A stretch of 6,459 nt of DNA from an uncultured Clostridia bacterium (GTDB lineage: Bacteria; Bacillota; Clostridia; Oscillospirales; Ruminococcaceae): positions 1 through 6,459 of the forward strand of contig CAMUJF010000037.1 in NCBI GenBank assembly GCA_947089135.1. The letters are read 5' to 3'. How positions within the stretch are numbered: position 1 is the first letter of the stretch; every line of letters begins with the position of its first letter. The notes beneath the pieces were generated by a model. That model was not told the DNA's origin. It did no database searches and worked only from the letters and a program-made list of their open reading frames with translations. Positions 1-4,541 of the stretch are shown in pieces. Made by a program: the position numbers and the translations under genes.

Positions 1-69
1 TACGGACTGTTTTCAATTCACCCCTTTGCGGAGCTCTTGGACGAAAAAGATTTCGCCGTCCTGCGGTGA
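1..69 (+). CDS. C-terminal end of an unrecognised protein (5' end outside window)
   Basis: Reading frame 1 is open from the first base to a TGA at 67-69 and gives 22 residues ending in DEKDFAVLR. The composition is protein-like: charged and hydrophobic residues alternate, as in HPFAELLDEKDF, and there are no rare codons. The stop is followed directly by a run of hairpins, as expected at a gene end. I do not recognise the family from this tail and assign no function. The start, length and operon context lie left of the window. The alternative is that this is chance open sequence, since 22 codons without a stop are not rare. The hairpins immediately after the TGA and the lack of a competing frame favour a real gene end. 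Confidence 0.5.
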   Translation, partial: YGLFSIHPFAELLDEKDFAVLR

Positions 70-169
70 CCCATTCTGCAAATGGGTTTGCGACCAAAGG
101 GCTCTGCCCTTTGGAAACCTGCAGCCTTGAAAGGCTGGCGAACTTTTTAGTGTCGGCAGCTTCGCTGCC
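69..169. repeat. Cluster of four consecutive hairpins (multi-stem intergenic element)
   Basis: Four inverted repeats follow one another with short linkers. ACCCATT/AATGGGT is at 69-75/81-87, CCAAAGGGC/GCCCTTTGG at 94-102/106-114, CAGCCT/AGGCTG at 122-127/132-137, and GGCAGC/GCTGCC at 155-160/164-169. All stems are perfect and the loops are 3-5 nt. From memory, similar CCAAAGGGC-TCT-GCCCTTTGG stems recur between genes of Ruminococcus and Faecalibacterium relatives, so this may be a dispersed hairpin repeat; that is recollection, not a search. The third stem is followed by CTTTTT on the plus strand, so part of it may terminate the upstream gene. A minus-strand promoter at 206-234 would transcribe the whole cluster. 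Confidence 0.7.
122..148 (+). terminator. Possible terminator of the upstream gene
   Basis: Stem CAGCCT/AGGCTG with loop TGAA is followed, six bases later, by CTTTTT. The gap between stem and T-run is longer than in a typical intrinsic terminator, so this is weak. Confidence 0.3.
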
Positions 170-205
170 TAATGTAGTCAAGTTAATTTATTGGTTTGCT
201 ATAAT

Positions 206-234
206 ACTATAGCATAAAAATGGGCAATTGTCAA
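206..234 (-). promoter_or_regulatory. Predicted sigma-A promoter reading left into the hairpin cluster
   Basis: On the minus strand TTGACA (234-229) is followed by 17 bases and TATAGT (211-206), with a TGC extended -10 just before the -10 box. The start point would be near 199. Downstream on that strand there is no ORF, only the four hairpins at 169-69 and then the antisense of the gene ending at 69. The -10 box overlaps a small inverted repeat, GCTATA/TATAGC (198-203/208-213), which could instead be a weak terminator for the gene at 246-668. Confidence 0.45.
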
Positions 235-245
235 TTTTGCAAAGA

Positions 246-668
246 TCAAATATATAAATTCAAATAGCTCATGTATTCATTGTCTTCAATAAACAGCAGG
301 TCTGTCTGCATTGGCAGCTCCATATCATCGGGATATATTGCATACACCATTATCAATAATTTCAAATCTTCGACATCGCAAAATGCGTTTGGCTCGATAC
401 CCAAAATGCTTTCGCAGACAAAAATTACAGCCACATTTTCAAACCCGTCAATTACTTCCTTTGACACCTTTCCGTTGCCCGATATTACAAGAAAATCTCC
501 TTCCGTTTCATCATTCGTATTGTATCTTGTGTAATGTATGTACGGCTTTTCCTCGGTTTTGCCGCTTTCCGCTATATTTTTTACAAAGCAAAGCAGACCG
601 TAAAAGGCAAAAAATCCCACGATACACGATAACCCTATTTTAAATATTAACATTATTTTCTTTTTCAT
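246..668 (-). CDS. Small membrane-anchored protein with one BspA-like leucine-rich repeat
   Basis: The product is 140 residues when started at the ATG at 668-666. A TTG six bases further upstream keeps the frame open, but its SD GGGAG (681-677) would be only 2 nt away; from the ATG it is 8 nt, so I choose the ATG. The N-terminus is MKKK followed by a hydrophobic segment of about 20 residues (roughly 6-29), then a charged tail, which suggests a single-pass anchor with the C-terminus outside. No lipobox fits around the LSC. Residues about 85-108 (ILGIEPNAFCDVEDLKLLIM) match the LRR_5/BspA pattern of IxxNAFxxxxxLKxI, but only one repeat is present, where BspA proteins carry many. It may be a remnant or a minimal version. 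Function is unknown. It is divergent from the RHH gene at 806 and probably shares its control region. Confidence 0.7.
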   Translation of the reverse strand: MKKKIMLIFKIGLSCIVGFFAFYGLLCFVKNIAESGKTEEKPYIHYTRYNTNDETEGDFLVISGNGKVSKEVIDGFENVAVIFVCESILGIEPNAFCDVEDLKLLIMVYAIYPDDMELPMQTDLLFIEDNEYMSYLNLYI

Positions 669-697
669 TTGCAATTCTCCCTAAATTTTTTTACTTT

Positions 698-782
698 ATG
701 CGTCAAACATTCGTCATTTACGTAATTATTATACCATAAAGTGTATAATTAATTTAATTAATTATGTCAAAAATGCGTCACA
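698..782. promoter_or_regulatory. Candidate operator region: two pairs of YGTCA half-sites in the divergent spacer
   Basis: CGTCA occurs at 701-705 and 712-716, TGTCA at 765-769 and CGTCA at 776-780. Both pairs have the same 11-bp pitch, and the 15-mers at 702-716 and 766-780 agree at 13 positions. The two pairs bracket the divergent promoters, including a plus-strand TATAAT at 744-749 that may serve the RHH gene although its -35 is poor. Between them lies a near-palindromic AT tract (748-764). Short direct half-sites one helical turn apart are typical of ribbon-helix-helix operators, and an RHH gene lies next door, so autoregulation is the natural inference. Confidence 0.45.
742..770 (-). 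promoter_or_regulatory. Promoter of the LRR membrane-protein gene
   Basis: On the minus strand TTGACA (770-765), 17 bases and TATACA (747-742) give a near-consensus sigma-A promoter with a start near 735 and a leader of about 65 nt. A second extended -10, TGGTATAAT, lies at 736-728 but has no good -35. The -35 box coincides with one of the YGTCA half-sites, so a repressor bound there would block it. Confidence 0.55.
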
Positions 783-805
783 TTAATTTGGGAGAGTAAC
801 TGACT

Positions 806-1006
806 ATGAAGGATGATAAAGCAAGATTTACGCTTAGGACAAGTTATGAACTGCTTGATAAATTCGGTTACGTCGCGGATTTTTACGGCAGAAACAAGAA
901 TAAAGAGCTTGAATATATGATGAAAAAGCGTGTTGCCGATTATGAAAAAAGGTACGAAAAAATTCCAGAGGAAGTTTATAAGCATGAACCTAAAAATGAA
1001 GATTAA
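806..1006 (+). CDS. Ribbon-helix-helix (Arc/MetJ-type) DNA-binding protein, 66 aa
   Basis: The start is ATG at 806 behind GGGAGAG (790-796). Residues 6-12 (RFTLRTS) have the alternating pattern of an RHH beta-strand. Residues about 13-28 (ELLDKFGYVADFYG) form helix A, and after the GRNKNKE turn, residues about 34-52 (LEYMMKKRVADYEKRY) form helix B. This is the usual order in Arc-family proteins, and 66 residues is a normal length for a single-domain repressor. Such proteins bind DNA as dimers through the paired strand, here probably through the F, L and R side chains. The charged tail (EEVYKHEPKNED) has no known role. The gene stands alone, divergent from the LRR protein, and ends about 60 bp before a bidirectional terminator. 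No toxin partner follows it, so it is more likely a stand-alone or plasmid-type regulator than a classical antitoxin. The family call is good; the target is inferred. Confidence 0.75.
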   Translation: MKDDKARFTLRTSYELLDKFGYVADFYGRNKNKELEYMMKKRVADYEKRYEKIPEEVYKHEPKNED

Positions 1007-1011
1007 ATTTG

Positions 1012-1038
1012 TTGACAAATACAATGGAATGTTATTAT
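1012..1038 (+). promoter_or_regulatory. Possible promoter for a short RNA between the RHH gene and ilvE
   Basis: TTGACA (1012-1017) is followed after 15 bases by TATTAT (1033-1038), which carries a TGT extended -10. The spacer is shorter than optimal. A transcript starting near 1045 would end in the terminator at 1068-1112 after about 65 nt, with no ORF. Confidence 0.3.
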
Positions 1039-1067
1039 CTGCGTGAACCCGATCATGACGACGAATA

Positions 1068-1112
1068 ATAAAAAATCTTCCGCACAGTTTATTTGTGCGG
1101 AAGATTTTTTAT
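1068..1112. terminator. Bidirectional terminator between the RHH gene and ilvE
   Basis: The two arms, 1068-1086 and 1094-1112, are perfectly complementary over 19 bp around a 7-nt loop. The GC-rich core is CTTCCGCAC/GTGCGGAAG, flanked by A6 and T6, so it works on both strands. It serves the convergent genes at 806-1006 (plus) and 1180-2268 (minus). Confidence 0.9.
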
Positions 1113-1145
1113 ATATTGTAAATTTTATCAAAAATTTACAAGCAG

Positions 1146-1190
1146 CAATTTATTTGCGGTAAATTTATTTGCAGTAAATTTATTTACAAC
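1146..1190. repeat. Three tandem 15-bp repeats across the ilvE stop codon
   Basis: Units near AAATTTATTTGCRGT lie at 1146-1160, 1161-1175 and 1176-1190. The first has C for the leading A, and the third is diverged to ACAAC at its end. The third copy contains the ilvE stop (1182-1180) and encodes the final Cys-Cys-Lys; the other two are in the 3' untranslated region. Confidence 0.75.
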
Positions 1191-2268
1191 AGCACTCGCC
1201 CACGGGAACCGTCCACTTGTGAGTATCCTCTATCTTGCCCCACTGGATCCCTGTAAGGGTATCATAAAGCTTCTGGGAGACCGCGCCGATCTTGCCGCCG
1301 TTTATGGTCATTACCTTATCGCCGTACTTAAGCTCGCCCACGGGAGAAATTACCGCGGCAGTTCCAGTGCCGAAAGCCTCGTCGAATTTGCCCTCGTCGT
1401 AAGCCTTTACAAGCTCGTCTATTTCGATATCCCTCTCGGTTACCTTATAATCCATGGATCTAAGCAGCTCGATGCAGGACATTCTCGTGATACCGCTGAG
1501 TATAGAGCCTCTGTCAAGACTCGGTGTGATCACCTCGCCGTCAACAACAAAGAATACGTTCATTGCGCCTACCTCGTCGATGTACTTCTTGTGTACTCCG
1601 TCAAGCCAGAGCACCTGTGCGTAACCCTGCTTTTCCGCCTCGTCCTGAGCCTTGAGGGATATTGCGTAGTTCGCCGCAGCCTTTGTGAAGCCTGTACCGC
1701 CCGATACCGCGCGGACATAGTTCTCCTCAACATATATCTTTACGGGAGCAAGACCGTCCGCATAGTACGCGCCTACGGGTGACATGATTATAGCAAAAAT
1801 AAGGTGTTTTGCGGGGTGTACTCCAAGCATGGGGTCTACCGCAAAAATGTAGGGACGGATATAAAGCGACGTGCCGTCGGTGTGAGGGACCCAGTCCTCG
1901 TCGATCTTTACAAGGGTCTTTACAGCCTCGACCGCAAAAGCCTCGTCTATCTTGGGTATGCAGAGACGGTCGTTTGAAACGTTCAGTCTCGCCATATTCT
2001 TTTCGGGACGGAAAAGCTGTATCCTGCCGGAAGCCGTTCTGTAGGCTTTCATGCCCTCAAAGTCCGCCTGACCGTAGTGCAGGCACATAGAAGCGGGATC
2101 CATGGGGATAGGTCCGTAGGGAACTATCCGAGCGTCATGCCAGCCCTGACCCTCGTCGTAATTCATCAGAAACATATGGTCGGTAAATATTTTTCCGAAG
2201 CTGAGCTTGCTTTCGTCAGCGGGCTTAGCTTTCGGCGCGTCCGTTCTGGTAACTTTTATTTCCATCAT
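1180..2268 (-). CDS. ilvE: Branched-chain amino acid aminotransferase
   Basis: This cytoplasmic PLP enzyme (fold type IV, EC 2.6.1.42) reversibly transfers the amino group between leucine, isoleucine or valine and 2-oxoglutarate, the last step of their synthesis. The protein has 362 residues, the usual length for the eukaryote/Firmicutes-like BCAT subgroup, which is longer than the roughly 310 of E. coli IlvE. Visible family motifs are HYGQADFEGMKAYR (64-77), RPYIFAVDP (138-146), and GGTGFTKAAANYAISL (190-205), where K196 is the expected Schiff-base lysine. YIDEVGAMNVFF (229-240) follows, with E232 expected at the pyridine nitrogen, and GTGTAAVISPVG (300-311) in the phosphate-binding region. 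Two adjacent ATGs start the frame; AAAGGAAG lies 8 nt before the first. It has its own promoter (2307-2335) and terminator (1068-1112), so it is monocistronic. No T-box leader fits in the short 5' leader. The C-terminus, ECCCK, is shaped by a tandem repeat. Confidence 0.95.
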   Translation of the reverse strand: MMEIKVTRTDAPKAKPADESKLSFGKIFTDHMFLMNYDEGQGWHDARIVPYGPIPMDPASMCLHYGQADFEGMKAYRTASGRIQLFRPEKNMARLNVSNDRLCIPKIDEAFAVEAVKTLVKIDEDWVPHTDGTSLYIRPYIFAVDPMLGVHPAKHLIFAIIMSPVGAYYADGLAPVKIYVEENYVRAVSGGTGFTKAAANYAISLKAQDEAEKQGYAQVLWLDGVHKKYIDEVGAMNVFFVVDGEVITPSLDRGSILSGITRMSCIELLRSMDYKVTERDIEIDELVKAYDEGKFDEAFGTGTAAVISPVGELKYGDKVMTINGGKIGAVSQKLYDTLTGIQWGKIEDTHKWTVPVGECCCK

Positions 2269-2306
2269 TTGTAATTCTTCCTTTCATTTTTGTAAAAGTT
2301 AACATT

Positions 2307-2335
2307 ATTATACCACATCCGCCTGAATATTTCAA
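2307..2335 (-). promoter_or_regulatory. ilvE promoter
   Basis: On the minus strand TTGAAA (2335-2330), 17 bases and TATAAT (2312-2307) preceded by TGG form a near-perfect sigma-A promoter with an extended -10. The start would be near 2300, leaving a leader of about 32 nt, too short for a T-box or attenuator. Confidence 0.75.
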
Positions 2336-2374
2336 TGTTAAAATCGCACTATTTTGACGGGATTTGCAGCTTTT

Positions 2375-2399
2375 AAAAGTAAAACCTGCATAATTGCAG
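2375..2399 (-). terminator. Possible terminator after the recombinase gene
   Basis: On the minus strand CTGCA-ATTA-TGCAG is followed by GTTTTACTTTT. The stem is only 5 bp and the T-run is interrupted, so efficiency is doubtful. It is the only T-tailed hairpin between the recombinase stop and the ilvE promoter. Confidence 0.35.
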
Positions 2400-2410
2400 A
2401 CGGCTGACAG

Positions 2411-2467
2411 GCGGACAAGCGCGTCCGCACGAGGAAGCCGTACTGCCGACCAGCGCGGAAGCCGCGC
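2411..2467. repeat. GC-rich hairpins directly after the recombinase stop codon
   Basis: GCGGAC/GTCCGC (2411-2416/2423-2428) and GCGCGG/CCGCGC (2453-2458/2462-2467) are perfect stems with 6-nt and 3-nt loops. GGAAGCCG occurs twice (2433-2440 and 2457-2464). Neither stem has a T-tail. This GC-rich patch begins abruptly after the AT-rich ilvE upstream region at about 2400, which may mark the edge of acquired DNA. Confidence 0.6.
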
Positions 2468-2468
2468 G

Positions 2469-4118
2469 TTATTTTCCGCCTATACAGATACGCATATTTT
2501 CGCCGTCCCAATATATACGTTTAACAATCAGACGGACTATCGAACGCCTTTCATGTACCGAAAGCGCACCCGGCTCGGAAAAAATTTTTTTCATATCGAA
2601 CAGTTCTTCCGCAATAGCGCCTACAATGTCCGCCTGATCGGAACGGTCTGCCTCGGATTCAAGTCCGAGAGCGTTCTTTTTATCTTCAAGTTTTTTTATC
2701 TCGCTGTCGATCTCGGCTATCCGTGCGTTTACCTTTTGCACAAACGCGGTACTGAGTTCTCCCTGAGACAATGCGCATATCAGGTTATCCGCTTCATCGG
2801 AAAGCTTTTTTACCGCCGCTTCGACCGTCTCCTGCGGATCGTCTTTTTCCGAATTTCGGATATCCCGTTCAAGCTTTTCAAGGAGCGTCAATATGCGCGG
2901 ACTTTCCTTTACATACCCGGAAATATTTCTGCAAACCAGCTCGTCGGTCTGCATACCCGTAAGGTTCGGACAGCTGCAAAGCTTTGTCCCTCCCCTGAGC
3001 TTGCTGCTGCAAATATAGTCATACTGCCTGCCATTTGAGCTTTTGACCGAACGGGGCTTTGCAAACATACGGCTGCCGCATTTTTCGCATACTATGAGTC
3101 CCGAAAGCAGGGAATAATCATTGTGCATTTTGGCAGGTTTTTTTCCGGTGGGGATATTGTCCTCAATAATTTTCTGCACTGCCGACCACCTGCGTCCGGA
3201 GATCAGTCCGCTGTGTTTTCCTATGGCGACTATCCATTGGTCGGCGGGACGGCGGGGAGCGTTCTTTTTTTTATAGTCCCGTTTATTGTACGCCAGAAGT
3301 CCGAATCTGCCAGAACAGTCTTTTTCATCGAAGCAAATATCGGCGTTTACGGTGTTGAAGTACAGAAACGCGTCTTTGTCCGCAGTGCAGTAGGCAGGGT
3401 TCTGCAATATCTCCTTTATCCCGGGCAGGGAGAAAAATTTACCGCTTCGGGAGCGTATACCCTTGTTTATCAGATATTTACTGACTCCCGAAACGCTTTG
3501 AAGTTCAATAAATTTATCGAAGATCGCGTTTACCGTTTCAAGCTCTGCCGGTATCTCTTTAAGCTTGCAGGCAGTCCTTATCCTGCCGTCGATAATTATT
3601 TCGCTTATCTTTTCCGAGCCGTACCCAAGTGGAGCAGTCCCGCCGAGCCAGCGCCCCGTCCTCGCAAGCATGAGCATATTATCGCGGACTCGCTCCGCAA
3701 TAGTCTCGCGTTCAAGCTGGGCAAATACCGAGGCTATGTACATCATGGCTTTTCCCATGGGCTTGGAGGTATCGAACTCCTCCTTTATGCAAACGAAAGA
3801 TATGCTCCTTTCGTTAAGCTCCTCGATAAGAGCGGAAAAGTCGCTTACGTTGCGGCTTATGCGGTCGAGCCTGTAGCAGACAAGGTAATCGGGTCTGCAC
3901 GTTCTCATATCCGCGAGCATCTGACGAAAACGCGGTCTGTCGGTGTTTTTGGCGGAAAAGCCCTCGTCCTCGTAAACGGCTATACCGGAGCCTGAAACGC
4001 TTTCGGGAAACTTTGAAAAGATGTACTGTCTGCACATTTCCACCTGATTTTCAACGCTTTCTCCCTTGCCCGTGTAAACCGATTTTCTGCTGTAGATAAA
4101 AAATTTTACAGGCGTCAA
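2469..4118 (-). CDS. Large serine recombinase (resolvase/integrase family), 549 aa
   Basis: This site-specific recombinase makes a 2-bp staggered break through a serine-DNA link. Residues 5-150 are the catalytic domain: IYSRKS carries R11 and the nucleophile S13, and YRLDRISRN (82-90) supplies the conserved arginines and Asp. The long helix AQLERETIAERVRDNM (133-148) leads to the Recombinase domain from about 160 (WLGGTAPLGYG) to 300. A zinc ribbon follows with CEKC (344-347), C370 and C381 or C383. A coiled coil (about 408-485) and a conserved tail complete it. Length and order match clostridial large serine recombinases of integrative elements and excisable sporulation-type elements. The start is TTG, supported by GGAGG (4131-4127) 8 nt upstream; no ATG fits. 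A weak TATAGT -10 lies at 4165-4160. No excisionase, phage or conjugation genes are in the window, so its DNA target is unknown. All catalytic residues are present and the frame is intact. Confidence 0.93.
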   Translation of the reverse strand: MTPVKFFIYSRKSVYTGKGESVENQVEMCRQYIFSKFPESVSGSGIAVYEDEGFSAKNTDRPRFRQMLADMRTCRPDYLVCYRLDRISRNVSDFSALIEELNERSISFVCIKEEFDTSKPMGKAMMYIASVFAQLERETIAERVRDNMLMLARTGRWLGGTAPLGYGSEKISEIIIDGRIRTACKLKEIPAELETVNAIFDKFIELQSVSGVSKYLINKGIRSRSGKFFSLPGIKEILQNPAYCTADKDAFLYFNTVNADICFDEKDCSGRFGLLAYNKRDYKKKNAPRRPADQWIVAIGKHSGLISGRRWSAVQKIIEDNIPTGKKPAKMHNDYSLLSGLIVCEKCGSRMFAKPRSVKSSNGRQYDYICSSKLRGGTKLCSCPNLTGMQTDELVCRNISGYVKESPRILTLLEKLERDIRNSEKDDPQETVEAAVKKLSDEADNLICALSQGELSTAFVQKVNARIAEIDSEIKKLEDKKNALGLESEADRSDQADIVGAIAEELFDMKKIFSEPGALSVHERRSIVRLIVKRIYWDGENMRICIGGK

Positions 4119-4194
4119 ATGCCCCGCCTCCGTTTCGCAAGTCAGGCAGTTTTCGGTTAACTATATGCGGAAAATGCCGTAAACATTACGCGGA

Positions 4195-4226
4195 CAAGTA
4201 CAAAAAAACCGCCCCTGTCGGAACGG
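4195..4226. repeat. Left copy of a direct repeat flanking the toxin-antitoxin cassette
   Basis: CAAGTACA followed by an A-run and CCGCCCCTnTnGGAnCGG. The right copy is at 4539-4576 in the same orientation, with a 6-nt insertion after CAAGTACA and three substitutions in the hairpin part. The copies lie 344 bp apart. Confidence 0.65.
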
Positions 4227-4231
4227 CTTTT
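4202..4231 (-). terminator. Minus-strand terminator between the toxin-antitoxin cassette and the recombinase
   Basis: On the minus strand CCGTTCC-GACA-GGGGCGG (4226-4209, two G-U pairs in the stem) is followed by seven T. It would stop read-through of the antisense RNA or flagellin transcripts before they reach the recombinase gene. Confidence 0.6.
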
Positions 4232-4232
4232 C

Positions 4233-4264
4233 TTGACAATAGTCGGAATATGTGATACTATAAT
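4233..4264 (+). promoter_or_regulatory. Toxin mRNA promoter
   Basis: TTGACA at 4233-4238 is followed by TACTAT at 4256-4261 (17-bp spacing) or by the perfect TATAAT at 4259-4264 (20-bp spacing). The same promoter aligned with its inverted copy at 4541-4513 places the -10 on the ATACT segment. The start is near 4268-4271, giving a leader of about 45-50 nt. Confidence 0.65.
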
Positions 4265-4293
4265 AAAAGAGTGTGCCACGCGGCGGACGGTTG

Positions 4294-4310
4294 CTCCCGA
4301 AAGGGAGGTG
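4294..4310 (+). promoter_or_regulatory. Ribosome binding site of the toxin, held in a GNRA-capped hairpin
   Basis: CTCCC (4294-4298), GAAA (4299-4302) and GGGAG (4303-4307) form a 5-bp GC-rich stem with a GAAA tetraloop. The right arm is the body of the SD GGGAGGTG (4303-4310), 8 nt before the ATG, so folding should hide the SD. Sequestered SDs are common in type I toxin mRNAs. Confidence 0.6.
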
Positions 4311-4316
4311 ATAACT

Positions 4317-4412
4317 ATGGTTACATACGAGGGTGTTTTCACTTTCATTATTATGCTTACCGGCGTTATTGCCCTTGTTTTTGACGTAATCAGGTTCTTT
4401 AAAGACAAATGA
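4317..4412 (+). CDS. Holin-like type I toxin peptide (Hol-Tox family), 31 aa
   Basis: ATG at 4317 to TGA at 4410-4412 encodes 31 residues beginning MVTYEGVF and ending RFFKDK. Residues 7-22 are almost all hydrophobic (VFTFIIMLTGVIALVF), one membrane-spanning helix, followed by a basic end. The MVTYE opening, single helix and Lys-rich tail are the signature of the Firmicutes Hol-Tox peptides, related in idea to TxpA, BsrG and Fst, which insert into and depolarise the membrane when overproduced. A very strong SD (GGGAGGTG) sits 8 nt upstream. Its own promoter, a convergent antisense RNA and a shared bidirectional terminator complete a type I toxin-antitoxin locus. The family match is made by eye; toxicity is inferred. 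It is too short for ordinary gene callers and lies between the recombinase and flagellin. Confidence 0.82.
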   Translation: MVTYEGVFTFIIMLTGVIALVFDVIRFFKDK

Positions 4413-4417
4413 GGCAA

Positions 4418-4458
4418 ATAAAAAACCGCCCAAGCTTCCAACGACGGCGGTTTTTTAT
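4418..4458. terminator. Bidirectional terminator shared by toxin mRNA and antisense RNA
   Basis: The arms at 4418-4430 and 4446-4458 form a perfect 13-bp stem (core CCGCC/GGCGG, flanked by A6 and T6) around a 15-nt loop at 4431-4445. It ends transcripts on both strands. The loops of the two RNAs are exact complements, which suits a loop-loop first contact. Confidence 0.88.
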
Positions 4459-4506
4459 AAAAACTAAAATCTAAGCGGAGCAGCCGTTCGTCGGCACTCT
4501 CTTTAT
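4419..4506 (-). ncRNA. Predicted antisense RNA antitoxin of the Hol-Tox locus
   Basis: A consensus promoter at 4541-4513 and the shared terminator at 4458-4418 define a transcript of about 88 nt on the minus strand, with no ORF or SD. It converges on the toxin mRNA and overlaps its 3' end, as in txpA/RatA and bsrG/SR4. Its 5' part can form GCCG-ACGAA-CGGC (4495-4483). That part also contains GCTCC, able to pair weakly with the toxin SD. The first 50 nt resemble the toxin leader itself, which is unusual. Ends are predicted to within a few bases. Confidence 0.65.
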
Positions 4507-4512
4507 ATTTAC

Positions 4513-4541
4513 AGTATACACTATGATACCAATTTTGTCAA
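4513..4541 (-). promoter_or_regulatory. Antisense RNA promoter
   Basis: On the minus strand TTGACA (4541-4536), exactly 17 bases and TATACT (4518-4513). It is closer to consensus than the toxin promoter, fitting an antitoxin made in excess. The start is near 4506. Confidence 0.78.

Larger units (their letters stand above)
4233..4541. repeat. 65-nt imperfect inverted repeat carrying both promoters and leaders
   Basis: The arms are 4233-4297 (plus) and 4541-4477 (minus), each 65 nt. Matching blocks in order are TTGACAA, ATACT, AGAG(T/A)GTGCC and ACGG(T/C)TGCTCC. Indels in between cancel out. The toxin ORF and shared terminator lie between the arms. Confidence 0.7.

Noticed and set aside
666..674. 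TTG at 674 as start of the LRR protein
   Set aside because: Its spacing to the SD is only 2 nt; the ATG at 668 has the normal 8 nt.
1093..1782. 229-codon open frame on the plus strand over ilvE
   Set aside because: It starts inside the terminator, runs through the tandem repeats and is antisense to the confirmed ilvE reading frame.
2269..2306. T-box or leader attenuator for ilvE
   Set aside because: The predicted transcript start leaves only about 32 nt before the ATG, with no specifier, T-box sequence or terminator.
3123..3995. 290-codon open frame on the plus strand
   Set aside because: It lies entirely opposite the recombinase gene, whose motifs are certain. There is no SD or promoter, and the composition is that of a complementary-strand shadow.
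4157..4441. 90-94-codon minus-strand frames opposite the toxin
   Set aside because: They begin in the shared terminator loop, have no SD and cross the toxin ORF and its promoter. The strong signals are on the plus strand.
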